DNA of 51,066 nt from Methylophaga muralis (lineage in GTDB: Bacteria > Pseudomonadota > Gammaproteobacteria > Nitrosococcales > Methylophagaceae), in the NCBI RefSeq assembly GCF_001720165.1, contig NZ_MCRI01000016.1, forward strand, positions 1 to 51,066, read 5' to 3'. Position 1 is the first letter of the stretch; the number at the start of each line of letters is the position of its first letter. Positions 8,777 through 18,382 of the stretch are shown here, piece after piece. The position numbers and the translations under genes were made by a program. The notes beneath the pieces were generated by a model. The model worked only from the letters and a program-made list of their open reading frames with translations. It was not told where the DNA came from and did no database searches.

Positions 8777-8973
8777 CGATTTCGCTGTGTAGCGGATCGT
8801 TGCTGCCGTCTGGTTTTACAATTGATTACAGTGGCCTGCTTATCAGCTTCGCTCATTTTTTCCCAACGTAATATCTCATCCATCGTCCGAAAACAGCCCC
8901 GGCAGATATCCTGAGCATTAAGCCCACATTTTCCAATGCAGGGGCTGGGAGTGAATGATTTATCTGAGTTCAT
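8773..8973 (-). CDS. DUF1289 small cysteine-rich protein
   Basis: The product carries the DUF1289 pattern PCIGKCGLN...CRGCFRTMDEI, with four cysteines suited to a metal or Fe-S site, followed by WEKMSEADK. I use the inner ATG (66 residues, MNSDKSF...). An upstream ATG at 9024 would give 83 residues, and neither has a good ribosome binding site. The function of the family is unknown. It is convergent with the isochorismatase-like gene. Confidence 0.85.
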   Translation of the reverse strand: MNSDKSFTPSPCIGKCGLNAQDICRGCFRTMDEILRWEKMSEADKQATVINCKTRRQQRSATQRNR

Positions 8974-9035
8974 GATAGTGTCTGATCGTAGTTTGGCGCT
9001 GAGTTTGTGAAGCCCAACATTCATTGGCAGGGTAG

Positions 9036-9060
9036 GTTGGGTTGAGGTACGAAACCCAAC
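9036..9060. repeat. REP-like palindrome GTTGGGTT/AACCCAAC
   Basis: GTTGGGTT (9036-9043) and AACCCAAC (9053-9060) form a hairpin with a 9-base loop. A related GCCCAAC lies just upstream (9012-9018). Similar GGTTGGGTT-AACCCAAC palindromes are scattered between genes in many Proteobacteria and behave as REP elements. It fills the gap between the DUF1289 and radical SAM genes. Confidence 0.55.
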
Positions 9061-9098
9061 AGCTTAAATTGGTTCCCAGCTAAGGCTGATTGTAAAGC

Positions 9099-10610
9099 TT
9101 AAGCATGAAACCGCTGGCGTTTATTTGCCGTGCCGACTTTGGCAGGTTTGTTTAAGGTTGGCAGCGCTTCATAATCCGGCTGACCTTTGAGACCTGCACG
9201 AGCATAATCCAGCCGCAGATGATCTTTGACCAGTTCCGCCGGGTGATGCATATCTTCTGTCAGCACAACATAAATCAGTTCAAACAGTCGTTTCAAGGCA
9301 ATTTTGGCGGTTTGGCCGGTACGCTGATAAATCTGATCTGACAATGTCATAAAATGCCAGAACGGTTGTTCATCCAGCAGCAACGGCAGGGTATTGATGA
9401 AGCGTCCGGAGTTGCCGATTAAATCCCAATACCGGGCAAAACGATTGACCCGTTGCATGGTAGAAAAGTCGATTTCACGGCTGCTGAGCAGGTTATAAGG
9501 CGGCAGGGGATTGAAGCGTAAATCACTGGGTTCATTATGCCGGTTCAATGGCGCACCACGTAGACGTTTGAGAATGCCGACCTGAATTTCATGAGGGTTC
9601 AATGCGATTAATTGATCAAAGCTATCAGCAAAATTTTCCAAGGTATCGCCAGGCAGACCAAAGATCAGATCAGTGTGTAAATGCGCGCCGCTATGTTCAC
9701 GCAGCCAGAGAATATTGTCTTTGCTTTTATCATTGTTCTGCTTGCGACTGATGCGTTCCTGAATTTCACTGTCAAAGGTCTGAATACCGATTTCAAATTG
9801 CAGGCTATTGGGCGGAAATTTCTGTAAAACTGATTTCAATTTGTCTGGCAGATTGTCCGGTACAACTTCAAAATGCAGATACAAATCATCGCTCATTCGT
9901 TCCAGGAAAAACTCCAGAATGGCAATGCTTGTGGTGATTTTCAGATTAAAGGTACGGTCGATAAATTTAAAATTTCGCACGCCGCGCTGCCAAAGCTGAT
10001 CTATTTCAGCGAGAAACGCATCCAGTGGAAATGCCGTCGCGGTTTTATCCAAAGCCGATAAACAGAACTCACACTTGAATGGACAGCCACGGGATGCTTC
10101 GACGTAAATTAACCGGTTGCGAATATCTTCATCGTTGTAAAAACGATAGGGCAGAATCAACTGCTCCAGTGGTGTTGCCCGGCCATCAATATATTTAGTT
10201 GCAGGATTTTCATTGCGCAGTAATTTTTCACACAGCTCACGAAAATCCTGTTCGCCGGGTCCGGCAATCACGTAGTCGGCCAGCTCACACACTTTCGGTA
10301 AATCAGGTGAATGACTGACTTCCGGGCCACCGAGAATAATACGAATTTCAGGCTTAATCGATTTTAACAGCCCAACTACGGCCTCAATTTCACTAACATT
10401 CCAGATATACACACTGAACCCGATAACCTCAGGCTGATAGCTAAGCAATTTTTCAGCAATGCTTAGCGGTTGTTCTTGAATAGTAAATTCGATCAGTTCA
10501 GCGGCGGATTGCTGCTCACCGAGATTGGCATATAAATAACGCAAACCAAATGCCGAGTGCATATAGCGGGCATTAAGCGTAGTGAGCAGGATTTTGGCAG
10601 TAGTCGACAT
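9099..10610 (-). CDS. B12-binding radical SAM protein
   Basis: The N-terminal third is a cobalamin-binding-like Rossmann domain (ILLTTLNARYMHSAFGLRY, then VIGFSVYIWNVSE and IRIILGGPEVSH). A radical SAM domain follows, with the cluster motif CPFKCEFC (cysteines about 176, 180 and 183). A C-terminal region of about 150 residues resembles DUF4080. It is likely a cytoplasmic methyltransferase or related radical enzyme of unknown substrate. ATG 10610 gives 503 residues; TTG 10628 is an alternative. It lies close behind sbcB on the same strand. Confidence 0.88.
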   Translation of the reverse strand: MSTTAKILLTTLNARYMHSAFGLRYLYANLGEQQSAAELIEFTIQEQPLSIAEKLLSYQPEVIGFSVYIWNVSEIEAVVGLLKSIKPEIRIILGGPEVSHSPDLPKVCELADYVIAGPGEQDFRELCEKLLRNENPATKYIDGRATPLEQLILPYRFYNDEDIRNRLIYVEASRGCPFKCEFCLSALDKTATAFPLDAFLAEIDQLWQRGVRNFKFIDRTFNLKITTSIAILEFFLERMSDDLYLHFEVVPDNLPDKLKSVLQKFPPNSLQFEIGIQTFDSEIQERISRKQNNDKSKDNILWLREHSGAHLHTDLIFGLPGDTLENFADSFDQLIALNPHEIQVGILKRLRGAPLNRHNEPSDLRFNPLPPYNLLSSREIDFSTMQRVNRFARYWDLIGNSGRFINTLPLLLDEQPFWHFMTLSDQIYQRTGQTAKIALKRLFELIYVVLTEDMHHPAELVKDHLRLDYARAGLKGQPDYEALPTLNKPAKVGTANKRQRFHA

Positions 10611-10647
10611 GCGCACATTGTAAATCAAACGTGGCCAATCAATCTGT

Positions 10648-12090
10648 TCAGTTAATTCCTAATGCGGTTTGTTGCTCGGTGACATAACGTTGTAAGTCGT
10701 CCAAAGTTTGCTGTTGGGCTGTGGTGAGGTCTTGCTGCCGACACTCCGCTAATGCGGCGTTAAATTTTTCAAATGTAAGTCCAGGCGACGCAGTTGCGGT
10801 TAATTTGTTACGACAGAACTGCTGCCATTGTTCCACCTCACTATCATTAAGCGATTCAGGCCAGTTACGCGCTCGGTAACGGAACAGCATTTCCGGTAAT
10901 CGCAAATCATTAAAAGGAATTGATAACGTGCCCAATTGATCAGGAGCTGCTTCGCGAATCAGGGTCATTTTGTTTTTATCGCTGTCATCAAAGAATCCAC
11001 CGCCATATAAGCTGGCATCAACATCGTCTATCTCATCAAATGATTTCTGACTGAACACAGCCTGCAATTTTTGCTGTAATGATTCACCGGCCTCACGTAA
11101 TAGTTGCAGATGTTTATGACTTAATTCCCGATCAATTTGCAGCCGCTCGGCAGCGGCATCATCCAGCGTAGCTGCAGGCACAATGACCGGACATTTATTG
11201 ATATGCACAGTTTTTAATGCCGGACGCGAAACACCTTCAGGTAAATCTTTAGTGGGCGTAAATAAACATTGCCGAATGGTATCGGCATCCTGCTCCAGTA
11301 ACTCAGAGGGATCATGGCGCAGATCATAAACAATCACCCCATTGCTGTTATTGGGTTCTTTGGCAATTGGCACCACCAATGCCGTATTGCAATATTCAGA
11401 AGGGTACATGCGTGAGGTATGCAAAACCGGATCAGCCTGATGCAGGTTCAGTAACGGAGCAAGCTGCTGTTTACGGCGTAACTGATAAATATAGTCATAC
11501 AGTTTTGGCTGACGATCTTTAATCAGTTTTGCCAAGGCGATGGTGGCATACACATCCACTAACGCATCATGTGCCCCCTTATGTTCTATACCGTTTGCTG
11601 CAGTTAAGGCTTCCAGACGAAAACTTGGCAGGCCATCTTCACGATTTGGCCATTCGATTCCTTCCGGACGAAGAGCCCGGGTGAGACGCACCATATCAAT
11701 AATGTCCCAACGCGAATTACCGTTTTGCCATTCACGGGCATAAGCATCGTAAAAATTACGAAACAGGGCGAAGCGGGTAAATTCATCATCAAACCGCAAA
11801 CTGTTATAGCCCACACCACAAGTGCTGGGCTGTGACAGTTCATTATGAATTTGTTTGATGAATTCGGCCTCAGTCAGACCTTCCTGCCGGGCTTTCTGTG
11901 GCGTGATGCCCGTTATTAAACTCGCCATTGGATGCGGTAATACATCGGCTGCCGGTTTGCAGTAAATCATCAACGGTTCACCGATGATATTCAGATCTTC
12001 ATCGGTGCGAACTCCGGCGAACTGTAATGGCCGATCAAAGCGCGGATCGGTGCCAGTCGTCTCATAATCGTGCCAGTACAGCGTATTCAT
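10648..12090 (-). CDS. sbcB: Exonuclease I, 3'-5' single-strand DNA exonuclease
   Basis: SbcB degrades single-stranded DNA from the 3' end in recombination and mismatch repair. The DEDD nuclease motifs are visible: Exo I HDYETTGTDP (Asp8, Glu10), Exo II GYNSLRFDDEF and Exo III HDALVDVYA. The SH3-like and C-terminal helical regions follow. The 480-residue length is normal. The ATG abuts the hemL stop codon with no gap, so hemL and sbcB are co-transcribed. Confidence 0.96.
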   Translation of the reverse strand: MNTLYWHDYETTGTDPRFDRPLQFAGVRTDEDLNIIGEPLMIYCKPAADVLPHPMASLITGITPQKARQEGLTEAEFIKQIHNELSQPSTCGVGYNSLRFDDEFTRFALFRNFYDAYAREWQNGNSRWDIIDMVRLTRALRPEGIEWPNREDGLPSFRLEALTAANGIEHKGAHDALVDVYATIALAKLIKDRQPKLYDYIYQLRRKQQLAPLLNLHQADPVLHTSRMYPSEYCNTALVVPIAKEPNNSNGVIVYDLRHDPSELLEQDADTIRQCLFTPTKDLPEGVSRPALKTVHINKCPVIVPAATLDDAAAERLQIDRELSHKHLQLLREAGESLQQKLQAVFSQKSFDEIDDVDASLYGGGFFDDSDKNKMTLIREAAPDQLGTLSIPFNDLRLPEMLFRYRARNWPESLNDSEVEQWQQFCRNKLTATASPGLTFEKFNAALAECRQQDLTTAQQQTLDDLQRYVTEQQTALGIN

Positions 12091-13377
12091 TTATAAGCTC
12101 GCCAATACCAGTTCAGCTGCTGCCAATGTGGCTTCAATTTCATCATCGCCATGTGCAGCAGAGACAAAGCCCGCCTCAAATGCAGAAGGTGCAAGATAGA
12201 CCCCACGATCCAGCATGCCGTGATAAAACTTTTTAAAACGTTCCTGATCACATTGGGTGACCTGTTCAAAAAACTCAATGTTGTTTTCTTCGGTAAAGAA
12301 AAAGCCAAACATGCCACCAACATAATTAACACTCATCGGGATACCGGCCGCATCGGCTTTTTGTTTCAAGCCATTGGCTAATTTAGCTGTCTGTTGACTG
12401 AGGCGATCATGAAAACCGGATTGTTGCACCAGTTTCAAAGTCGCCAGGCCTGCTGCCATAGCCACCGGATTGCCGGATAACGTACCTGCCTGATAAACAG
12501 GGCCAAGCGGGGCAATCGAATGCATTACATCTTTGCGGCCACCAAAGGCTCCAACCGGTAAACCACCACCAACAACTTTACCCAAGGTAGTGAGATCCGG
12601 TTTGATTCCATAATGCTGCTGCGCACCGCCCAAAGCGACCCGGAAGCCGGTCATGACTTCATCAAAAATCAGCAGACTGCCGTATTGATCACAGACTTCG
12701 CGCAAGCCTTCGAGAAATCCCGGAATCGGTGGAATGCAGTTCATATTGCCAGCTACCGGTTCAACAATAATACAGGCCACCTGAGCACCAATTTCAGCAA
12801 AACACTGTTTGACTGATTCCATATCGTTATAGCGCAAGGTAATGGTGTGCTCGGCAATCGCTTTAGGCACACCAGCTGAAGAGGGTTCACCGAGGGTTAA
12901 TGCGCCACTGCCAGCTTTGACTAATAACGAGTCTGCATGACCGTGGTAACAGCCTTCAAACTTAACGATTTTGTCACGACCTGTATGGCCGCGGGCAAGG
13001 CGGATAGCACTCATGGTCGCTTCAGTACCGGAGCTCACCATACGCACCATTTCCATTGAAGGTACTAATTCACAGAGCAAATCCGCCATTTCAGTTTCAA
13101 TCGCTGTGGGCGCGCCATACCCCAGTCCATTTGCGCACATTTGCTGAACGGCCTCAATGACTTGCGGATGCGCATGACCGGCAATCATCGGACCCCACGA
13201 GCCGATGTAATCAATATATTTTTTGCCTTCCACATCGGTGAGCCAGGCACCTTTTGCGCTACTGAAAAATACCGGATCACCGCCGACACCTTTGAATGCA
13301 CGTACTGGTGAATTGACGCCACCGGGGATATGTTTTTGAGCTTGAAGGAAAAGTTGTTGATTGCTTTGCGCTTGCAT
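12091..13377 (-). CDS. hemL: Glutamate-1-semialdehyde 2,1-aminomutase
   Basis: HemL makes 5-aminolevulinate from glutamate-1-semialdehyde in the C5 haem pathway. It is also the entry to the haem and B12 pathways needed by cytochromes here. The 428-residue class III aminotransferase has the PLP lysine at Lys267 ([19 protein letters not shown]), the FDEVMTGFR motif with the cofactor Asp239, and [15 protein letters not shown]. It is transcribed away from the histidine kinase gene and is directly followed by sbcB. Confidence 0.97.
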   Translation of the reverse strand: MQAQSNQQLFLQAQKHIPGGVNSPVRAFKGVGGDPVFFSSAKGAWLTDVEGKKYIDYIGSWGPMIAGHAHPQVIEAVQQMCANGLGYGAPTAIETEMADLLCELVPSMEMVRMVSSGTEATMSAIRLARGHTGRDKIVKFEGCYHGHADSLLVKAGSGALTLGEPSSAGVPKAIAEHTITLRYNDMESVKQCFAEIGAQVACIIVEPVAGNMNCIPPIPGFLEGLREVCDQYGSLLIFDEVMTGFRVALGGAQQHYGIKPDLTTLGKVVGGGLPVGAFGGRKDVMHSIAPLGPVYQAGTLSGNPVAMAAGLATLKLVQQSGFHDRLSQQTAKLANGLKQKADAAGIPMSVNYVGGMFGFFFTEENNIEFFEQVTQCDQERFKKFYHGMLDRGVYLAPSAFEAGFVSAAHGDDEIEATLAAAELVLASL

Positions 13378-13443
13378 TTACAGAGTCCTGATTTGATGAT
13401 GTGCGATAATTCTAGCCTATCACAGCGAGATAACTGACCCGAC

Positions 13444-14781
13444 ATGAGCCTGAAACTGCGTTTATTGATCATTGTAACCTTGATTCTGGTATTCAACTTT
13501 GTCGCCGCTGGCTATTTTATGATCCAGAATGCCCGCCAGGCGGTGGCTGCCGAAATGGCCTCCAGTACCCAGTTGGCGCGTGGATTATTGATCAATGCTT
13601 TACCGACATTAAGGTTTTCCAATGATTTGAGTGAACGGGTAACTTTGATCGTCGATAGTGTGCGACATACCCGCCATATCCGTGCCTGGTTTGAAGATAT
13701 GAATGGCCAACCGTTGATTGGTCATGAAGAAGGAGTGCCATTCACTAATCGACCAGACGCGCCAGACTGGTTTATCCGATTAATGGAACCTGAAGCAGTC
13801 GCTTTTCGACGACTTATCACTCGTGGCAGTCAATCTTATGGTTATCTGGTAGTTGAAGCAGATCCCAGTGACGAGGTTACCGAGGTCTGGCGGGATATGG
13901 AAACTCTGCTATTTTTAGGTTTGTTTTTCCTGACAGTTATTTCCAGTTTGATCTATTTGGCGTTATTACATGGTTTAAGACCATTACAGCAATTAGCGGA
14001 CGCCTTGGGACATCTGGAAAAAGGCGATTTTCATGCGCGGGTGGATACCGGCGGCGCCAAAGAATTAAAACCGATCCAGATTCGCTTTAATCATATGGCC
14101 GATGTCTTGGAAACTACCATGGCTGAAAACCATGCCCTGGCCGGAAACATGCTGACCTTACAGGAATCTGAACGACGAGATCTGGCACGTGAGCTACATG
14201 ACGAGCTGGCACCGTGTCTGTTTGGTATCCGAGTCGATCTGGCTGAAATCGAACGCATTGCTATTGAAAATAAATTGCCGGATGTCGAAGAAAAAGTCAG
14301 CTCGGTTAAATTGATTACCAGCCACATTCAATCACTAGTACGTAAGATGCTGAGTCGTTTGCGGCCGATGACTCTGGATGATTTAGGTCTGGTGGAAGCC
14401 TTACGTGATATGTTGCATAACTGGCGTGACCGACAACCGGAAATTGATTGGGAATGGGATTTCGTTGGCGATTTCACCGGTCTTGCAGATACTTTGCAAG
14501 TGACGGTGTATCGCGTGGTGCAGGAATGTACAACCAATTGTGTTCGCCATGCAGAAGCCAGTCATGTACGGGTTGAAGTTAAGCGTGAAAAACAATATAT
14601 AAAGGTTACAGTCACAGATGATGGTAAAGGTCTGGACACTTCTGCCGTGAAAGGCTTTGGTTTGATCGGTATGCGAGAGAGGGTCTCGGCATTAGGTGGT
14701 AAGATTGCGTTTGATACTGCCGAAGGTCAAGGTTTGCAGGTTCGGGTAATGATCCCTATGAAGAGTGAAAATAAAAAATGA
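13444..14781 (+). CDS. Membrane sensor histidine kinase, NarX/MoxY-like
   Basis: The 445-residue kinase has a transmembrane segment near residues 5-27, a periplasmic domain of about 125 residues, and a second membrane segment near 155-176. A HAMP-like linker follows, then a HisKA_3 dimerisation helix with the phospho-acceptor His252 (RRDLARELHDELAP), and a C-terminal ATPase with N-box VVQECTTNCVRHAEA and G-box DDGKGLD and GFGLIGMRERV. It overlaps the response regulator by four bases. In methylotrophs, such pairs (MoxYX, MxaB) control methanol oxidation genes. The link to the pqq genes here is an inference from family and genome context. Confidence 0.93.
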   Translation: MSLKLRLLIIVTLILVFNFVAAGYFMIQNARQAVAAEMASSTQLARGLLINALPTLRFSNDLSERVTLIVDSVRHTRHIRAWFEDMNGQPLIGHEEGVPFTNRPDAPDWFIRLMEPEAVAFRRLITRGSQSYGYLVVEADPSDEVTEVWRDMETLLFLGLFFLTVISSLIYLALLHGLRPLQQLADALGHLEKGDFHARVDTGGAKELKPIQIRFNHMADVLETTMAENHALAGNMLTLQESERRDLARELHDELAPCLFGIRVDLAEIERIAIENKLPDVEEKVSSVKLITSHIQSLVRKMLSRLRPMTLDDLGLVEALRDMLHNWRDRQPEIDWEWDFVGDFTGLADTLQVTVYRVVQECTTNCVRHAEASHVRVEVKREKQYIKVTVTDDGKGLDTSAVKGFGLIGMRERVSALGGKIAFDTAEGQGLQVRVMIPMKSENKK

Positions 14782-15413
14782 AACCAAACATCACAATCCT
14801 TGTAGTCGACGATCATCCGATTGTCAGAGCGGGCTGTCGGCAGTTAATTCAGCAAATTCCCTCAGCCAAAGTAGTCGAAGCAGAGACTGGCGAAGAAGGT
14901 TACCGGATGTTTCAGGAACTGTATCCGGATATGGTGTTATTGGATATCACCCTGCCAGGCGTCGGTGGACTTGAAGTATTACGTCGCATTCGGGCCAATC
15001 GCGATACTGCCAAGGTCTTAATGTTCAGCATGCATGAAGATCCGGTATTTGCTTCTCGTGCCATGCAAGCTGGTGCGCGTGGTTATATCACCAAGAACAA
15101 CGCTGCCGATCACCTGGTTGAAGCGGTGAGTAAAGTACTTGAAGGTAAAATTTACTTGAGTCCTGACATGGCGCAGCAACTGGCGATGTTAAACATTGAT
15201 GCGGGTACCAGTGCGCTAAGTGATCTATCGCGCCGCGAATTAGAGATTTTACGGTTACTCGGCGAAGGTAAAAGCATGAATGAAATTTCGGACGTTTTAG
15301 GCATCAGTTATAAGACGGTCGCTAATAACCTGACACAAATAAAAGGCAAGCTGGACATCAATAAAACTGCTGAGCTGATGCGATTTGCAATCAGTCATGG
15401 TTTATCGTCCTAA
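14778..15413 (+). CDS. LuxR/NarL-family response regulator
   Basis: The 211-residue protein has a receiver domain with acidic pocket Asp11-Asp12, phospho-acceptor Asp56 (MVLLDITLPG) and a Lys near 105 (GYITKNNAADH). A LuxR-type helix-turn-helix follows (SRRELEILRLLGEGKSMNEI and GISYKTVANNLTQIKGKL). It starts inside the kinase stop (ATGA), so the two are a coupled pair. Similarity in layout to MxaB/MoxX suggests control of methanol oxidation, but target sites were not identified. Confidence 0.94.
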   Translation: MKPNITILVVDDHPIVRAGCRQLIQQIPSAKVVEAETGEEGYRMFQELYPDMVLLDITLPGVGGLEVLRRIRANRDTAKVLMFSMHEDPVFASRAMQAGARGYITKNNAADHLVEAVSKVLEGKIYLSPDMAQQLAMLNIDAGTSALSDLSRRELEILRLLGEGKSMNEISDVLGISYKTVANNLTQIKGKLDINKTAELMRFAISHGLSS

Positions 15414-15478
15414 GCGTCTGTATTACATGTATGTTTTTGAAAAGGAACATATTCCCGTTTTAAAAGGAGAAGTCGCTC

Positions 15479-15577
15479 ATGGCGAATGGGCTTGCATTCA
15501 GTAAGCTGTATCACAAGTCCATAGGAATGTTCAGCTTCTATTGTCTTATATTTCTCTCTCCTTCTATGAAGGTTTAG
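15479..15577 (+). CDS. Possible 32-residue ORF after the response regulator
   Basis: A short frame (MANGLAFSKLYHKSIGMFSF then a hydrophobic YCLIFLSP tail) starts 9 bases after AAAAGGAGA, a strong ribosome binding site. It ends at a TAG within the first bases of the terminator. It lies 65 bases after the response regulator, and the placement of binding site, ATG, stop and terminator is orderly. I recognise no family, and a chance frame of this size is common, so this stays tentative. Confidence 0.35.
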   Translation: MANGLAFSKLYHKSIGMFSFYCLIFLSPSMKV

Positions 15578-15606
15578 CCAGACCCAATCGGTCTGGCTTT
15601 TTTTTG
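15576..15606 (+). terminator. Rho-independent terminator of the two-component operon
   Basis: A perfect 9-bp stem pairs AGCCAGACC (15576-15584) with GGTCTGGCT (15590-15598) around CAATC and is followed by eight T residues. Confidence 0.93.
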
Positions 15607-15640
15607 TCTTTTTTTTACACTTTTTTTCTCCATTGCTCGT

Positions 15641-15665
15641 CTAAATGATAAGAGATCGCATTTAG
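15641..15665. promoter_or_regulatory. Inverted repeat upstream of the TonB-system operon
   Basis: CTAAATG (15641-15647) and CATTTAG (15659-15665) are separated by 11 bases, 80-100 bases before the first gene of the operon. The spacing would suit a dimeric repressor. It does not match a good Fur box, although TonB systems are often iron-regulated. Confidence 0.35.
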
Positions 15666-15744
15666 GCTTCCCTCTATGCGTTTTCTCTTATAAGATGTCG
15701 CTTTAATTTCCACCGCCGACATCCGGTAACACAAGGAAAACTTT

Positions 15745-16511
15745 ATGCAATTCAATCTCAGCCGACTATGTTGCTTGCTTGGCATCTGGTTGGTGCCTAC
15801 TTTCGCCTATTCCGGCGCATTGGACCAAGCCGTGGATCAACAGGTACAAACTGATACCGCGGCTCAACGTACTCAGCAACAAATTGACAGCCTGGATGAT
15901 GAAACTCGTGAGCTGTTAGCCGAATATCGTAGCGTGCTGAATCAGAAAGAAAGTCTGGCGGCTTATAACAGTCAGCTGGAACAGTTAGTATCCTCGCAAC
16001 AAGAAGAGCTGGTTTCAGTTGATGCGCAGTTAGCTAATATTGATACCACGCAGCGTGACATCGTTCCCCTGATGATCAAAATGGTCGAAGTGATTGAACA
16101 GTTTGTTGAGCTGGATAGTCCATTTCTGCCAGAGGAACGTGCGAGTCGTGTTGAACAATTAAAAACGATGATGCTCGCGCCGATGTGAATCTGGCTGAAA
16201 AATTCCGTCGCATTTTTGAGGCATATCAGGTCGAAACTGAATATGGCCGTACCTTGGAAGCTTATCAAGGAGAAATGGAAACTGAAGATCGCAGTCGCAC
16301 CGTTGATTTTCTGCGGGTAGGGCGAGTAGGTCTTTATTACCTGACATTGGATCAACGTGAAGCGGGTATGTGGGATCAGGATACAAGAAGCTGGCAGCAG
16401 CTTCCGCGGGACTCAATTCAGTCTGTTGTACAAGGTCTGAAGGTGGCTCGTAAACAGTTACCACCTGATCTGTTAACCCTGCCGGTCAAAACGCCAGAGG
16501 CGATCCAATGA
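15745..16511 (+). CDS. DUF3450 periplasmic coiled-coil protein, with an apparent one-base frameshift
   Basis: DUF3450 proteins accompany TtpC-type TonB systems. The first part has a signal peptide (residues about 1-22), then a long Gln/Glu-rich coiled coil and VPLMIKMVEVIEQFVELDSPF. The frame stops at TGA 16186-16188. The next frame carries the rest of the family sequence (ARADVNLAEKFRRIFEAYQ, then RVGRVGLYYLTLDQ). A one-base loss near 16172 explains this and gives about 255 residues, the usual length. A GTG at 16185 overlaps the stop, so a split, coupled gene is possible but less likely. AAGGA precedes the ATG. It ends overlapping the next gene by four bases. Confidence 0.88.
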
Positions 16512-17869
16512 GAAACATTTCTATTTTTATAATTTCTTTACTGTTGTTGCCGCTGGCCGTTGTTGCCGATGATAAACCAGTGAACCTTGATCAGTTATTC
16601 GATCAAGTTAAACGTGAGCGGTTGATTGAACAAGAACAAAATCGAATTCGTGAAGCAGAATTTCTTCAGGCCCGCGATCGTCAAGCCCAACTACTGTCGG
16701 AGGCCAAAGCCGATTTAGCGGCAGAAGAGCGTCGAACTGAGCAGCTTAATGATGAATTTGAAGAGAATGAATTCAAATTAGCGGAAAAAGAGTCCCAATT
16801 ACAGGAACGTTCAGGCTCATTGGGGGAACTATTTGGCTCCGTCCGACAAATGGCGAATGACAGCCGTGCCGTTATTGAAACCTCGATGACCACCGTTCAA
16901 TACCCAGAACGTGTCGCTTTTCTGACAGGTTTAAGTGAACGTAAACAGCAGCCGACTATCGATGAGTTACGCGAGCTCTGGTTAGTGTTGCAACACGAGA
17001 TGACACATTCCGGCAAAGTTGAGCAATTTAAAGCACAAGTTATCACCGCCAACGGTGAAGTTGCCGAAAGAGATGTAACACGCGTCGGTGTGTTTACCGC
17101 ATTTAGTGATGGCAAATTCCTGCGTTACATGTCTGAAAACCGCACTCTGGTGGAACTGGCCAGACAACCTGTACAACGTTTACGCGATCAGGTTGAAGCG
17201 TTTGAAAACAGTGATGCCGGTGAATTAAAAACCGTGGTGGTTGATCCGACTCGCGGCGCCATCATGGCGTTACTTGTGCAAACACCGGACTTGCGTGAGC
17301 GTATCCAACAAGGTGGCTGGATTGGCTACATCATCCTGTTTTTGGGTGCGATTGGTTTATTGATTGCATTGATTCGCTTTGTGACCTTAATACGTCTGGA
17401 ACGCGGTGTCAGCAAACAGCAAAAAACCAAAGAATTGAATCTGAAAAACCCACTGGGTCGTATTTTGTCTGTTTACAGCGACAAGATTGCCCAAGACGTA
17501 GAAACTTTGTCTCTGAAACTGGATGAAGCCATCCTAAGAGAAACTCCAAGTATTGAACGTGGCTTGATAACACTGGCAATTTTGGCGGCCGTTGCCCCAA
17601 TGTTGGGATTATTAGGTACGGTTTCCGGCATGATTGAAACCTTCCAGGCCATCACTTTATTTGGTACTGGTGATCCAAAACTGATGTCTGGTGGTATCTC
17701 ACAGGCTTTGGTGACGACGGAGTTAGGATTGGCCGTAGCTATTCCGATTTTGTTAATTCATAGCGCTTTATCAAGTAAGAGTAATCGGTTGATTCAGATC
17801 CTTGATGAAGAAAGTGCAGCGATAGTGGCACGTAACGCTGAAGCTCAAACCTTGCACCGTGACGGATAA
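16508..17869 (+). CDS. TtpC-like MotA/TolQ/ExbB family protein with a long periplasmic extension
   Basis: The 453-residue protein has a signal-like N terminus, a long charged coiled-coil periplasmic region (about residues 30-270), and a C-terminal ExbB-like proton-channel domain with three membrane segments (YIILFLGAIGLLIALIRF and LAILAAVAPMLGLLGTVSGM among them). This layout matches TtpC, which is required with TonB2-type systems in Vibrio to energise outer-membrane transport. It lies in an operon with ExbB, ExbD and TonB, overlapping both neighbours. Confidence 0.92.
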   Translation: MRNISIFIISLLLLPLAVVADDKPVNLDQLFDQVKRERLIEQEQNRIREAEFLQARDRQAQLLSEAKADLAAEERRTEQLNDEFEENEFKLAEKESQLQERSGSLGELFGSVRQMANDSRAVIETSMTTVQYPERVAFLTGLSERKQQPTIDELRELWLVLQHEMTHSGKVEQFKAQVITANGEVAERDVTRVGVFTAFSDGKFLRYMSENRTLVELARQPVQRLRDQVEAFENSDAGELKTVVVDPTRGAIMALLVQTPDLRERIQQGGWIGYIILFLGAIGLLIALIRFVTLIRLERGVSKQQKTKELNLKNPLGRILSVYSDKIAQDVETLSLKLDEAILRETPSIERGLITLAILAAVAPMLGLLGTVSGMIETFQAITLFGTGDPKLMSGGISQALVTTELGLAVAIPILLIHSALSSKSNRLIQILDEESAAIVARNAEAQTLHRDG

Positions 17870-18374
17870 TTTCTTTCAAATACAGCTGCTGATGGAAAGC
17901 GGCGGCACAGTGCTCTGGCTGATTTTGCTGGCGTCTACTTTAATGTGGACGCTGATCATCGAACGTTACGTGTTTATTTGGTTTTTACATCCACGTGAAG
18001 TTCGCAAGATGATGGATGAATGGCATCAGCGTCAAGATTTAAGCAGTTGGTATGCGCAACAAATCCGTCAGGGCATGATTGCCGAAAGCCGGGTTATGTT
18101 GGAGCGGTTTCTGATTTTAATTCGTACGCTGACCGTCGCATTGCCGATGCTGGGTTTATTAGGCACGGTAAATGGCATGATCCAGACATTTGATGTTATG
18201 ACCGTTTTCGGAACGGGCAACACTCGCGGTATGGCTGGTGGCATTTCAGTGGCATTGATTACAACGATGGGCGGCCTGCTGACCGCTTTATCAGGGCTCT
18301 ATTTCATTACTCAGCTGGAACAGCGTGTTGCCAGAGAAGTCAATAATGTGGCTGACGCCCTACGCAGAGATTAG
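17859..18374 (+). CDS. exbB: ExbB, TonB-system proton channel subunit
   Basis: The 171-residue protein has three membrane helices and the MotA/TolQ/ExbB core ALPMLGLLGTVNGMIQTFDVM. It forms the proton channel with ExbD and drives TonB. The GTG start at 17859 overlaps the TtpC-like gene by 11 bases; an ATG at 17892 is an alternative. It is followed nine bases later by exbD. Confidence 0.94.
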   Translation: MTDNFFQIQLLMESGGTVLWLILLASTLMWTLIIERYVFIWFLHPREVRKMMDEWHQRQDLSSWYAQQIRQGMIAESRVMLERFLILIRTLTVALPMLGLLGTVNGMIQTFDVMTVFGTGNTRGMAGGISVALITTMGGLLTALSGLYFITQLEQRVAREVNNVADALRRD

Positions 18375-18382
18375 GAAAGTTT

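Noticed and set aside
15641-15665. Fur box upstream of the TonB-system operon
   Set aside because: The site does not follow the repeated GATAAT pattern well enough; kept only as a generic inverted repeat.
16185-16511. Second half of DUF3450 as a separate gene starting at GTG 16185
   Set aside because: The GTGA overlap could allow coupling, but the two parts join into one normal-length family member if one base is restored, like the other four frameshifts.
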